Assembly: GCA_039029935.1 (NCBI GenBank)
Contig: JBCCFC010000106.1
Coordinates: 1 to 17,124, forward strand
Origin: G039029935 sp039029935
GTDB taxonomy: Bacteria; Chloroflexota; Anaerolineae; Caldilineales; Caldilineaceae
DNA length: 17,124 nucleotides
Direction of reading: 5' to 3'
Of the stretch, positions 1 through 7,224 are shown piece by piece. The notes beneath the pieces were generated by a model. The model worked only from the letters and a program-made list of their open reading frames with translations. It searched no databases and had not been told where the DNA came from. Within the stretch, counting starts at the first letter, position 1. Every line of letters starts with the position of its first letter. Both the position numbers and the translations under genes were made by a program.

Positions 1-3000
1 CAACAGATTGCTCATGCGCTTGACACGCACCCGACACTCCACGTCCTCTTTAGTATGCGCGAGGATTTTATCGCTGAACTGACCCCATACCTCAACTTGT
101 TGCCTGAACAATTGCGACCGCGCTTTCGCATGGAGCGTCTTAAGCGAGAGGCTGCACTGCAAGCCGTTGTGGAACCCGCCCAGCAGCTAGGTCGGACCTT
201 TGCACCAGCGGTAGCGGAAGCACTGGTGGACAACCTGCGTCGCACCCAAATCCACCGCGCACCCCATTCACAGGCAGAGCAAGAAGGTGAAGAGGCTGTC
301 ACCTATACATTGAGTGATTTTGTCGAGCCAGTCCATCTGCAAATTGTCTGTCGTGAGCTATGGGAGAATCTGCCACCAGATCGAGCCGTTATTCAGGATG
401 CGGATGTCCAAGAATTTGGCGATGTGGACCGCGCCTTGATTGGCTTTTATGAAGCCGCACTGACTCGCACCGTTGAATCGCCCCAAAATCAAGCCCATGA
501 ACAGGTCAGCGAGCAACAGATTCGCACGTGGTTTAGCGAAGAGTTGATTACGCCTGCCCAAACACGTAGTCTTGTCTACCGAGGTGAGCAGGATACAGAG
601 GGGCTACCCAACACCATTGTGGATTTGCTGAGTCAGGCATGGTTGATTCGTGCAGACATTCGTGGCAATGATGTCTGGTATGAAATCGCCCATGACCGCC
701 TCGTTCATCCCATTTTGACCTCCAATCAATCACGTCAGTCGGCGTTGACGGTGGATGCACAGGCGTGGCTGGTCGCCAACAAAGACCCTAATTGGCTCTA
801 TGAAGGCAGCTATCTTGATGAGATGGGGAAACGGTTGGCGCGCAATCCGGGCGAATTCTCCGAGCTTGAGCGTGAATTTGTTGAGACAGCGCAACGGGCA
901 GCGGAGGCTAAACGGATTCGACGACTGTGGCAGACAATTATTGGTGGTGTGCTGTTGCTGTTGCTTTTGGCAGGGCTGACGGCTTGGGCATTGAACAATG
1001 CAGAGCTTGCCGAACAAAATGCAGAGCGTGCTGAAGAGAGCGAACGCATTGCACTGAACAACGCAGATTTAGCGGAAGAAAATGCGCGGGCAGCCTTCGC
1101 CAATGCGGCGCTAGCAGAGGCAAATGCACAGAAAGCACAGGAAAATGCGGCACTAGCGGCAACGCGTGAAGCAGAGGCATTAGTGGCAAGAGAAGTGGCA
1201 GTGGTGGCAAGAGAGTCCGCAGAGGAGCAAGCCTTCTTGGCGATTAATGCCAAAGGAGAAGCGATTGCTGCCCAACTTGAGGCAGAAGAAGCACGTCAGC
1301 AGACACAGGCTCTCAGCAATGTCTTTCGTGCCGATCAGCTTGCCAACCGAGCACTGGTTGCTGTGGAGCAGACCCCCCAACGGTCGCTCTTACTTGCCGT
1401 TGAAGCACTCAATCTCCAACGTGATCTCGACAATGATATCCTCTCTACCATGCAGATGCCGCCGCAAGTCTCGGCGGAGCAAAGCCTGCGCACCTTGTTG
1501 GCCGATGTCACTGGCTCTCCATTGGGGCATCATGATGGCTACATCAACGACATTGCGGTTTTGCCACAGAGTATACATGGTGCATGGGTCGCCTCTGTCA
1601 GCGACGATGGCACGGTTCGTCTCTGGCCTATCATCCATGCAGAACCGGCCCAGCCATCTGGTCCCTACCAAACTGGCCTCAATCAAACTGGCCTCAATCA
1701 AACCAGCCCCAATCCAGCCAGCCCCAATCAAAGTAGCTTGCCGACAACAGAACTTGATCAACGCAAAAAAATTGTACTGGGTGGACACGAATCGGTTGCA
1801 AGTGCTGTTGCCTTTAGCCCAGATGGGCGTTGGCTGGCCTCTGGTGGTCATGACAGTACTGTGTTGTTGTGGCCGATGGCACCCTTGGTTACAGAGGGAC
1901 AGAGTACACCATTGCGGTTGGAAGGGCATGAGAACCGTATACGCAAGGTCAAATTCTCACCTGATAGCACAGGTCTTGTTTCCATCAGCGATGATGGCAG
2001 CGCACGTTTTTGGCGCTTGCCCAGTTTGGTACTGCCTCCGATAGCATCCAGTGAAGCAACGATAAACATCACCAATACGGAAACCATTACCACACCTGTC
2101 TCATTGATCACCCTATCTGAGCAAACGGTTCTTTCAGCGGTCCTTATCGGTCATGAACAAGAGATTTTTACCGTAGACTTTAGCCATGATGGACGCTGGT
2201 TGGCAACGGGTGGGAATGGACGTTGGCTAGAGACAGGCGTGTACGATAACCCAATTTATCTTTGGCCGCTTGAAGGGGTCAATGCTGCATTGGATGTCTT
2301 GGCTGATGAGCAGCTATTTGGTGAGGAACAAGCAGACCGAGACTTGCAGTCCATCAGTCTTGTTGGTGCATACTCGTTAGAAGGACACACAAACATTGTT
2401 AACACGCTGGCATTTAGCAAAGACGACACGCAGTTGGCCTCGGCAGGATTTGACCAAGTGGTCTTGTTATGGAATGTGCCAGATGAACTTCCCGTCTTAC
2501 TGGAGCAACCTGCTGACCAAAATGCAAATCTGGGCAACGGAAATCTGGAGATCACGCCTGATGGTCCTATCGTGTCCCCAGCAACAACATGGTCTGGTCA
2601 TACCAGCTTTATCCAATCGGTCGATTTTAGCGCAGATAATCGCTGGGTTGCCTCTGCCGGTGCCGATGGTACAGTACGACTGTGGCCGTTAGCAAACGAA
2701 AATGATGCTGCCGCACAGCTAAGTGGTATCACAGGCGCTATTGGCAACAGCGATGAACCCATCGTATTGGATGACCACTCGTTTAGCGTGAACATCGTCC
2801 AATTTAGCCCCGATGGCCGTTGGCTGGCGTCGGGCAGTGATGACCGGACCGTTCGCCTTTGGGACCTCACCCAAAATAGCCGAACAGGACGCTTTAATAC
2901 AAGCCCATTGGTTATGCAGGGTCATGAAAATTGGGTAATTGCCCTCGCCTTTGGCAATATCTCAACAGACACCGATAGTCGTTATTTAGTCAGTGCTAGC

Positions 3001-4839
3001 CACGATCTGTCGGTGCGTCTTTGGGACCTACAACAACTGTCGCAAGAAGCCATTATTATCGACACACCATCAACAACCTCGGCCTTACGCTTTAGCCCAG
3101 ATAATCGCTGGCTTGCAACAGTTGGCTCAGAGTCCCAAGCGCGTTTATGGCCGCTCGCCCATAGACCAGAAGCAGTTACAGAAACAGGCCCAGAAACAGG
3201 CCCAGAAACAGACACAGTGGCGCCAAACACACCGATCAATATGCTTGCACCCGATCCCATCACGTTGTCTGGGCATACCAAAAGCCTGCGCACGGTTGCA
3301 TTCTCACCGGATGGCCGTTGGCTGGCAACCGCAGGGTCCGATCAAACCATTCATGTATGGCCGCTCACACAAGGCGAGAGTGAGGATACACTGGCACTTG
3401 ATGAGCCAACATCACCACTATCCCAATCCGTCGTCTACCCCTATAGTTTGTCCGAAATGAACTTTGCTCTCGGGTTAGACACAGCATTAGATACAGCGTT
3501 AGATACAGAAGAAGAGGCTACTGAAGAGTCGGCAGATGAACCGATAGACCCAGAAAATAGTCAACCAATTTCACAGCCATCTGGACATACAGGGACCATC
3601 AATACGTTGGCATTCAGCCCCGATGGGAAATGGCTGGCCTCTGGCAGTGCGGATCGTTCGATTCGGCTTTGGTCTGTGGCAGACCCAACCTTGCCGTCCA
3701 TTCTGCTCTATGGTCACACCAACAATGTCGCGGTCGTTCGCTTTAGTCCTAATGGGAGACAGCTTGCCTCGGCCAGTTTTGATGGGACGGTGCGACTTTG
3801 GGATTTCAATGCAATTTTAGCAGGGCTAGCAGGGCGCATTGCCAACGACATTGCCAGCATTATTGCCACAGAATATGAATTTTCTAATACTGTCTCAGTC
3901 ATTTTAATGGGACATCGTAACGGTATTCGTACACTTAACTTTAGCCCTGATGGGCAGTGGCTGGGGAGTGCGGGTGATGATAAATTAACACGGCTGTGGT
4001 ATGTGGATGGATGGTCAAAAAACAGTATTTCAAAAAACGCAAACGATATCAGCACCTCGTTGCCTGTAACCCAACCCATCGAATTACGGGGACACGAAGC
4101 CAGTATTCATGACATTGCCTTTAGTGGGGACAATCGCTGGTTGGCCTCGGCCAGCTTAGATCGAGAGGTTCGGTTATGGCCGATTGCGCTTCTGAATCAA
4201 GAGCTGGTCGATATTGCCGATCTTGCCGAGTTCCAATTAGATAGTCACAACAGTGCCCAAGAAGCCATCAACGAAGAGGTATGGATTTTGCGTGGGCATG
4301 AGTATGCCGTCCGTGCCGTCGCCTTTAGCCCTGACAGCAAACGGGTAGCCTCTGCCAGTTCTGACAACACCGTCCGTCTGTGGCCTGTACCAGTTGTTAG
4401 CACAGAGGATGTCAGCACAGGGGATGTCAGCACAGGGGATGTCAGCACAGGGGATGTCAGCGCAGTGGATACACAATCCGACAGTGAACCGTTCAGCAAC
4501 GATGCGGGTATCGCGCCAGCCAACACCGTCTCGCCCTTTGAATTTCGGCCACCCGTTCCTACAGGCAGCCTCGCCGCTGCGGACGACGACTACCAAGTCA
4601 ACATCATCACTGAGCCATTGGTGCTACGTGGGCATCGTTCCAGTGTGCGCTCCTTAGCCTTTAGCCCTAATGGGGAATGGTTGGCCTCCGCCAGCCTCGA
4701 CCGTACCGTGCGCCTCTGGCCGCTCTCACTGTCCCGCTTGACACTGTTGGCCTGCCAGAGCGCTGGGCGCAACTTTACCCAGAATGAGTGGTCGCAATAT
4801 TTCCCCAATGAGCCGTATCGGGTGACGTGTGACGATTGA
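1..4839 (+). CDS. nSTAND NTPase with TM segment, coiled coil and 16 WD40 repeats (5' partial)
   Basis: The reading frame is open through the left edge, so the methionine at 55-57 is internal and the true start is upstream. The first visible residues (LFSMREDF, then a leucine-rich segment ending FRMERL) match the late part of the nSTAND AAA+ core. They are followed by the helical/winged-helix region, including VEPVHLQIVCRELW, GDVDRAL and YEIAHDRL. A hydrophobic membrane segment lies at nt 937-993, then an Ala/Glu/Asn-rich coiled coil at about 1000-1330. Sixteen WD40 blades follow from about 1520 to 4730, each with GH and FSPDGRWLAS...VRLW-type signatures, and then a Cys-containing tail (LACQSAG...EPYRVTC) common in this family. 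Family knowledge: STAND proteins are ATP-driven switches in which the repeats sense a ligand and the N-terminal domain acts. Inference: a membrane-anchored signalling or conflict protein. The effector domain and Walker A/B motifs are outside the window, so the output is unknown. Confidence 0.93.
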   Translation, partial: QQIAHALDTHPTLHVLFSMREDFIAELTPYLNLLPEQLRPRFRMERLKREAALQAVVEPAQQLGRTFAPAVAEALVDNLRRTQIHRAPHSQAEQEGEEAVTYTLSDFVEPVHLQIVCRELWENLPPDRAVIQDADVQEFGDVDRALIGFYEAALTRTVESPQNQAHEQVSEQQIRTWFSEELITPAQTRSLVYRGEQDTEGLPNTIVDLLSQAWLIRADIRGNDVWYEIAHDRLVHPILTSNQSRQSALTVDAQAWLVANKDPNWLYEGSYLDEMGKRLARNPGEFSELEREFVETAQRAAEAKRIRRLWQTIIGGVLLLLLLAGLTAWALNNAELAEQNAERAEESERIALNNADLAEENARAAFANAALAEANAQKAQENAALAATREAEALVAREVAVVARESAEEQAFLAINAKGEAIAAQLEAEEARQQTQALSNVFRADQLANRALVAVEQTPQRSLLLAVEALNLQRDLDNDILSTMQMPPQVSAEQSLRTLLADVTGSPLGHHDGYINDIAVLPQSIHGAWVASVSDDGTVRLWPIIHAEPAQPSGPYQTGLNQTGLNQTSPNPASPNQSSLPTTELDQRKKIVLGGHESVASAVAFSPDGRWLASGGHDSTVLLWPMAPLVTEGQSTPLRLEGHENRIRKVKFSPDSTGLVSISDDGSARFWRLPSLVLPPIASSEATINITNTETITTPVSLITLSEQTVLSAVLIGHEQEIFTVDFSHDGRWLATGGNGRWLETGVYDNPIYLWPLEGVNAALDVLADEQLFGEEQADRDLQSISLVGAYSLEGHTNIVNTLAFSKDDTQLASAGFDQVVLLWNVPDELPVLLEQPADQNANLGNGNLEITPDGPIVSPATTWSGHTSFIQSVDFSADNRWVASAGADGTVRLWPLANENDAAAQLSGITGAIGNSDEPIVLDDHSFSVNIVQFSPDGRWLASGSDDRTVRLWDLTQNSRTGRFNTSPLVMQGHENWVIALAFGNISTDTDSRYLVSASHDLSVRLWDLQQLSQEAIIIDTPSTTSALRFSPDNRWLATVGSESQARLWPLAHRPEAVTETGPETGPETDTVAPNTPINMLAPDPITLSGHTKSLRTVAFSPDGRWLATAGSDQTIHVWPLTQGESEDTLALDEPTSPLSQSVVYPYSLSEMNFALGLDTALDTALDTEEEATEESADEPIDPENSQPISQPSGHTGTINTLAFSPDGKWLASGSADRSIRLWSVADPTLPSILLYGHTNNVAVVRFSPNGRQLASASFDGTVRLWDFNAILAGLAGRIANDIASIIATEYEFSNTVSVILMGHRNGIRTLNFSPDGQWLGSAGDDKLTRLWYVDGWSKNSISKNANDISTSLPVTQPIELRGHEASIHDIAFSGDNRWLASASLDREVRLWPIALLNQELVDIADLAEFQLDSHNSAQEAINEEVWILRGHEYAVRAVAFSPDSKRVASASSDNTVRLWPVPVVSTEDVSTGDVSTGDVSTGDVSAVDTQSDSEPFSNDAGIAPANTVSPFEFRPPVPTGSLAAADDDYQVNIITEPLVLRGHRSSVRSLAFSPNGEWLASASLDRTVRLWPLSLSRLTLLACQSAGRNFTQNEWSQYFPNEPYRVTCDD
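1669..1728 (+). repeat. in-frame 15-bp tandem repeat in WD40 linker 1-2
   Basis: Four 15-base units of the type CAAACTGGCCTCAAT. The first two are identical and the third and fourth are diverged. They encode QTGLN, QTGLN, QTSPN and PASPN. The repeat sits in the linker between WD40 blades 1 and 2, so changes in copy number would lengthen a loop without breaking the frame or a blade. Confidence 0.85.
3181..3216 (+). repeat. in-frame 12-bp tandem repeat in WD40 linker 9-10
   Basis: Three 12-base units of the type GAAACAGGCCCA, two identical and one diverged. They encode ETGP, ETGP, ETDT and lie between WD40 blades 9 and 10. The sequence just before them (GTTACA) may be a worn fragment of a further unit. 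Confidence 0.8.
3475..3510 (+). repeat. in-frame 12-bp tandem repeat in WD40 linker 10-11
   Basis: Three 12-base units of the type TTAGATACAGCG, encoding LDTA, LDTA, LDTE. They lie in the long acidic linker (rich in Glu and Asp) between WD40 blades 10 and 11. The units differ only at single positions, which suggests recent duplication. Confidence 0.8.
4396..4470 (+). repeat. in-frame 15-bp tandem repeat in WD40 linker 15-16
   Basis: Five 15-base units of the type GTCAGCACAGGGGAT. The middle three (4411-4455) are identical and the outer two are slightly diverged. They encode VSTED, VSTGD three times and VSAVD, in the long linker between WD40 blades 15 and 16. Identity of the inner copies points to recent slippage expansion. 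Confidence 0.88.
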
Positions 4840-4869
4840 TTGCGATGAAGGAATGGTCGGTGATATAAT
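4840..4869 (+). promoter_or_regulatory. possible sigma-70-type promoter for the aldo/keto reductase
   Basis: A perfect TATAAT at 4864-4869 lies 18 bases after TTGCGA (4840-4845), starting one base past the stop codon of the STAND gene. The predicted transcription start would fall around 4875, directly in front of the 4879-4902 hairpin. The -35 match is only partial, so this is a motif call. Confidence 0.4.
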
Positions 4870-4878
4870 TTGCCTAAA

Positions 4879-4915
4879 CTTTTTGGCTCTTTCGCCAAAA
4901 AGAGTCTTTCTTTTT
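4879..4915 (+). terminator. hairpin with T-rich tail after the STAND/WD40 gene
   Basis: CTTTTTGGC (4879-4887) and GCCAAAAAG (4894-4902) form a perfect 9-bp stem with a 6-base loop, followed by AGTCTTTCTTTTT. This fits an intrinsic terminator for the STAND gene, although the stem is A/T-rich and the T-tract is interrupted. It lies about 10 bases past a TATAAT box, so it could instead be a 5' stem-loop on the aldo/keto reductase mRNA. Confidence 0.6.
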
Positions 4916-4937
4916 CAAATCAATTGGAGAACACACC

Positions 4938-5897
4938 ATGAAATACAGTACCATACAATATGTAGACAAACCAGTTTCCCATCTTGTTCAAGGCACGATG
5001 ATGATGAACGAAAGTGATCCCGAATCGGGGTTTGCCATTCTCGATGCATGTCTGGCGGCAGGCATCAACACCTTTGACACGGCGCATGTCTATGGGGGCG
5101 GTCAGAGTGAGCGTGTCTTGGGCAGTTGGATCAATGAACGTGGTGTCCGTGACCAGGTGGTAGTGTTGACCAAGGGGGCGCATCACAGCCGCGACCGCAA
5201 ACGCGTCACCCCATTTGACATTGCTGCCGACATCCATGACTCGCTAGCGCGTCTCAAGATTGACTTCATCGACCTCTATCTGCTCCATCGCGATGATCCG
5301 GAGTTACCTGTGGGTCCCATTGTCGAGGCCCTCAATGAACATCACGAGGCGGGACGCATTGGCGCGTTTGGCGGCTCCAACTGGTCTGTAGCGCGTTTGC
5401 AAGAGGCCAATGAATACGCCGCCGCCAACGGACTGAAACCATTCTTGTGCAGTAGCCCCAACTTTAGCTTAGGCGTACAGGCCAAACCACCTTGGCCGGA
5501 TTGCATCAGTCTCAGTGGCCCAGCAGGGGCAACCGACCGCCAGTGGTATCTTGATAACAAAATTTCACTCTTTACGTGGTCAAGCCTGGCGGGTGGCTTC
5601 TTCAGTGGTCGCTTCCGTCGTGATAATTTGGATAGTTTTGAAATCTATTATGACAAACTTTGTGTCGAAGTCTACTGTCACGAGGAAAATTTCCAACGTT
5701 TGGATCGCGTCGATGAGCTTGCCAACGAAAAGGGCATGACCATCCCACAACTGGCATTGGCCTATGTGTTGAACCAGCCACAGGGCATCCATGCATTGGT
5801 TGGCAGCCGCAATGCCGAGGAAGTTGCCGTCAATGTGTCCGCCAGTGAAGTTGAGTTGACAGAGAAGGAAGTGGCGTGGTTGGATTTGCGTGACTAA
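4938..5897 (+). CDS. aldo/keto reductase
   Basis: A 319-residue NAD(P)H-dependent oxidoreductase of the AKR superfamily with a (beta/alpha)8 barrel, expected in the cytosol. The catalytic tetrad is visible: Asp47 and Tyr52 in FDTAHVYGGG, Lys79 in VLTKG and His117 in LYLLHRDD. GGSNWS (about residue 150) and FTWSSLAGGFFSGR match the substrate/cofactor regions of the family. Length is normal. The start is supported by GGAGA at 4926-4930, 7 bases upstream of the ATG. The gene stands alone: a hairpin lies upstream, and a strong hairpin downstream separates it from convergent genes. The substrate cannot be told from sequence; aldehydes, ketoses or sugar-derived carbonyls are usual for such proteins. 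Confidence 0.93.
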   Translation: MKYSTIQYVDKPVSHLVQGTMMMNESDPESGFAILDACLAAGINTFDTAHVYGGGQSERVLGSWINERGVRDQVVVLTKGAHHSRDRKRVTPFDIAADIHDSLARLKIDFIDLYLLHRDDPELPVGPIVEALNEHHEAGRIGAFGGSNWSVARLQEANEYAAANGLKPFLCSSPNFSLGVQAKPPWPDCISLSGPAGATDRQWYLDNKISLFTWSSLAGGFFSGRFRRDNLDSFEIYYDKLCVEVYCHEENFQRLDRVDELANEKGMTIPQLALAYVLNQPQGIHALVGSRNAEEVAVNVSASEVELTEKEVAWLDLRD

Positions 5898-5910
5898 TCA
5901 ACACAATTAG

Positions 5911-5943
5911 CAATTCAGTCCAACTGGCCGTTGGACTGAATTG
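5911..5943. terminator. bidirectional hairpin between convergent genes
   Basis: CAATTCAGTCCAAC (5911-5924) and its exact reverse complement (5930-5943) form a perfect 14-bp stem with a 5-base loop (TGGCC). It sits between the stop codons of the aldo/keto reductase (+) and the dipeptidase (-), 13 and 19 bases away. There is no clean T-tract on either strand, so it may act as a weak terminator or as a 3'-end stabiliser for both transcripts. Confidence 0.7.
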
Positions 5944-5962
5944 ACACAATCTATCCCACAGC

Positions 5963-7147
5963 CTATCCCACAACTTCCGCAAACACACGCAAATAATTGA
6001 GCCCCAACAGCTTGCGTAACTCATCCTCCGTATATCCGGCGGCGGCGAGCGCAACCGTGATATTGGGCCAATCGCCAAAGCTCTGGAAGTCGGTCATATC
6101 GTACTCATCGGTGAGCCGGTGTTCTTCGAGGCGGAAACCAGTGCGGTTGAATTCACCTGGTAGCTGTTGCGGCATGTTATCAGGATACTCAATCATCGAG
6201 CTGGTCCTCGGCCCCGGCCCTGCCTTATCGGTCCCAACCCCCACATGATCAATGCCACAGACATTGACGAGATGATCGATATGGCGGACGACGTCTTGCA
6301 CGGTTGCGCAGGGCGTTTCGCGGATGAATCCAGGAATGGCGACGACACCAAAGTAGCCACCCTGTTCCGCAATCGCTCTGGCGAACTTATCAGTCTTGCC
6401 ACGGTCGTGATAGGCAACGGCTTTGCTGGACGAATGCGATACAATAACAGGAGCGGAAGACATCTCCATCGCGTCCCAGCCGACCTGTTCGCTGCTGTGA
6501 CTGACATCGACCAAAATATTACGGTCATTCAGCATTGTGACCAATTCCCGGCCAAAATAGGTCAACCCTCCCTGATAGGTTTCGGTACAACCCGTGCCGA
6601 CGAGGTCCTGAAGATTATAGTTCAACTGAACCATGCGCAACCCCAAACCATAAAAGAGGTCCACCCGGCTGAGATCATCCCCCAACGGGGATGTATTTTG
6701 GAAGTCGATGATGATACCATATTTGTTTTCGGCGTGGGCCTGTTCGATATCGCTGGCATTCCTGACCAACAGCATCTCACTGTCGAGCGCGTTGATGATC
6801 GCCTGTGCATTGGCAATCTTGCGTATGGTAGATTCAAAGGCGGTGGAAATCCCCCAGCCCGAATAGGTTCCACACGCTGCGGTAACACCGGACCGTTTCC
6901 ACATATCGAGGTACATCTGCCCCGCTTCCGGTGAAACCTGGATGTCCCTCGCCAGGACATTCTCAAGAACGGTTGCCGCTTCGGTCCGTGTACGACCCAA
7001 TTTTGCGAGCTCATCCAGCGATTTGCGCATACCCGGGGTGAATACAAGTCCAGTGGTAAGTGGTGGCTGCTGGGTATCAATAACCAACGCCTGTTTGTGT
7101 AGTGCCAGTGCCTCCTGTGCAGAGAGGCTTGGCTGTCGACGTACCAT
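5963..7147 (-). CDS. M19-family (renal/membrane dipeptidase-like) metallohydrolase, divergent subfamily
   Basis: A 394-residue amidohydrolase-fold protein of peptidase family M19, which in its classical form is a dinuclear zinc dipeptidase. Second-half metal or active-site residues are present: His217 (VDVSHSS), His238 (VIVSHSS) and Asp307 (GVGTD). The N-terminal His-x-Asp pair of classical members is replaced (VIDTQQPP, Gln26 and Pro28), and the bridging Glu of the EGG motif is replaced by Gln150 (FQNTSPLGDD). From memory, the FQNTSP block and the following LxYNxQNLxGxGCxE-like block recur in a bacterial M19 subfamily, so this is a lineage feature rather than decay. No signal peptide is visible. 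The start has AAGGA about 6 bases upstream. It is last of four leftward genes, 77 bases after the ABC exporter. The actual substrate is uncertain. Confidence 0.88.
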   Translation of the reverse strand: MVRRQPSLSAQEALALHKQALVIDTQQPPLTTGLVFTPGMRKSLDELAKLGRTRTEAATVLENVLARDIQVSPEAGQMYLDMWKRSGVTAACGTYSGWGISTAFESTIRKIANAQAIINALDSEMLLVRNASDIEQAHAENKYGIIIDFQNTSPLGDDLSRVDLFYGLGLRMVQLNYNLQDLVGTGCTETYQGGLTYFGRELVTMLNDRNILVDVSHSSEQVGWDAMEMSSAPVIVSHSSSKAVAYHDRGKTDKFARAIAEQGGYFGVVAIPGFIRETPCATVQDVVRHIDHLVNVCGIDHVGVGTDKAGPGPRTSSMIEYPDNMPQQLPGEFNRTGFRLEEHRLTDEYDMTDFQSFGDWPNITVALAAAGYTEDELRKLLGLNYLRVFAEVVG

Positions 7148-7166
7148 GTTTGTTCCTTTTCACTAT

Positions 7167-7180
7167 TGCACAAATGTGCA
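7167..7180. promoter_or_regulatory. 14-bp dyad upstream of the dipeptidase gene, possible operator
   Basis: TGCACAAATGTGCA has 6-bp arms (TGCACA/TGTGCA) around a 2-base centre. It lies 20-33 bases upstream of the dipeptidase start codon in the 77-bp gap after the ABC gene. Its size and symmetry suit a repressor or activator half-site pair. No regulator gene lies nearby to support this. Confidence 0.3.
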
Positions 7181-7224
7181 TACTATTTTTCTGATGCTAA
7201 CGCTTTTATTGGCTAGAATGGCGT

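Noticed and set aside
55..57. ATG as the start of the STAND/WD40 gene
   Set aside because: The frame is open upstream to position 1 and the residues before it (HVLFS) continue the NTPase core, so it is an internal methionine.
810..1253. 147-codon minus-strand ORF rich in Ala and Ser
   Set aside because: It is antisense to the Ala/Glu-rich coiled coil of the STAND gene; its low complexity comes from the codon pattern of the opposite strand.
1390..1929. 179-codon minus-strand ORF
   Set aside because: It is antisense to WD40 blades 1-3 and shows no family features or ribosome site.
1247..2044. 265-codon + strand ORF
   Set aside because: It is an alternative frame inside the STAND/WD40 gene, whose own frame shows clear blade repeats through the same region.
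6167..6934. 255-codon + strand ORF
   Set aside because: It lies entirely antisense to the M19 gene, has no recognisable domain, and is the expected shadow of a coding strand of this composition.
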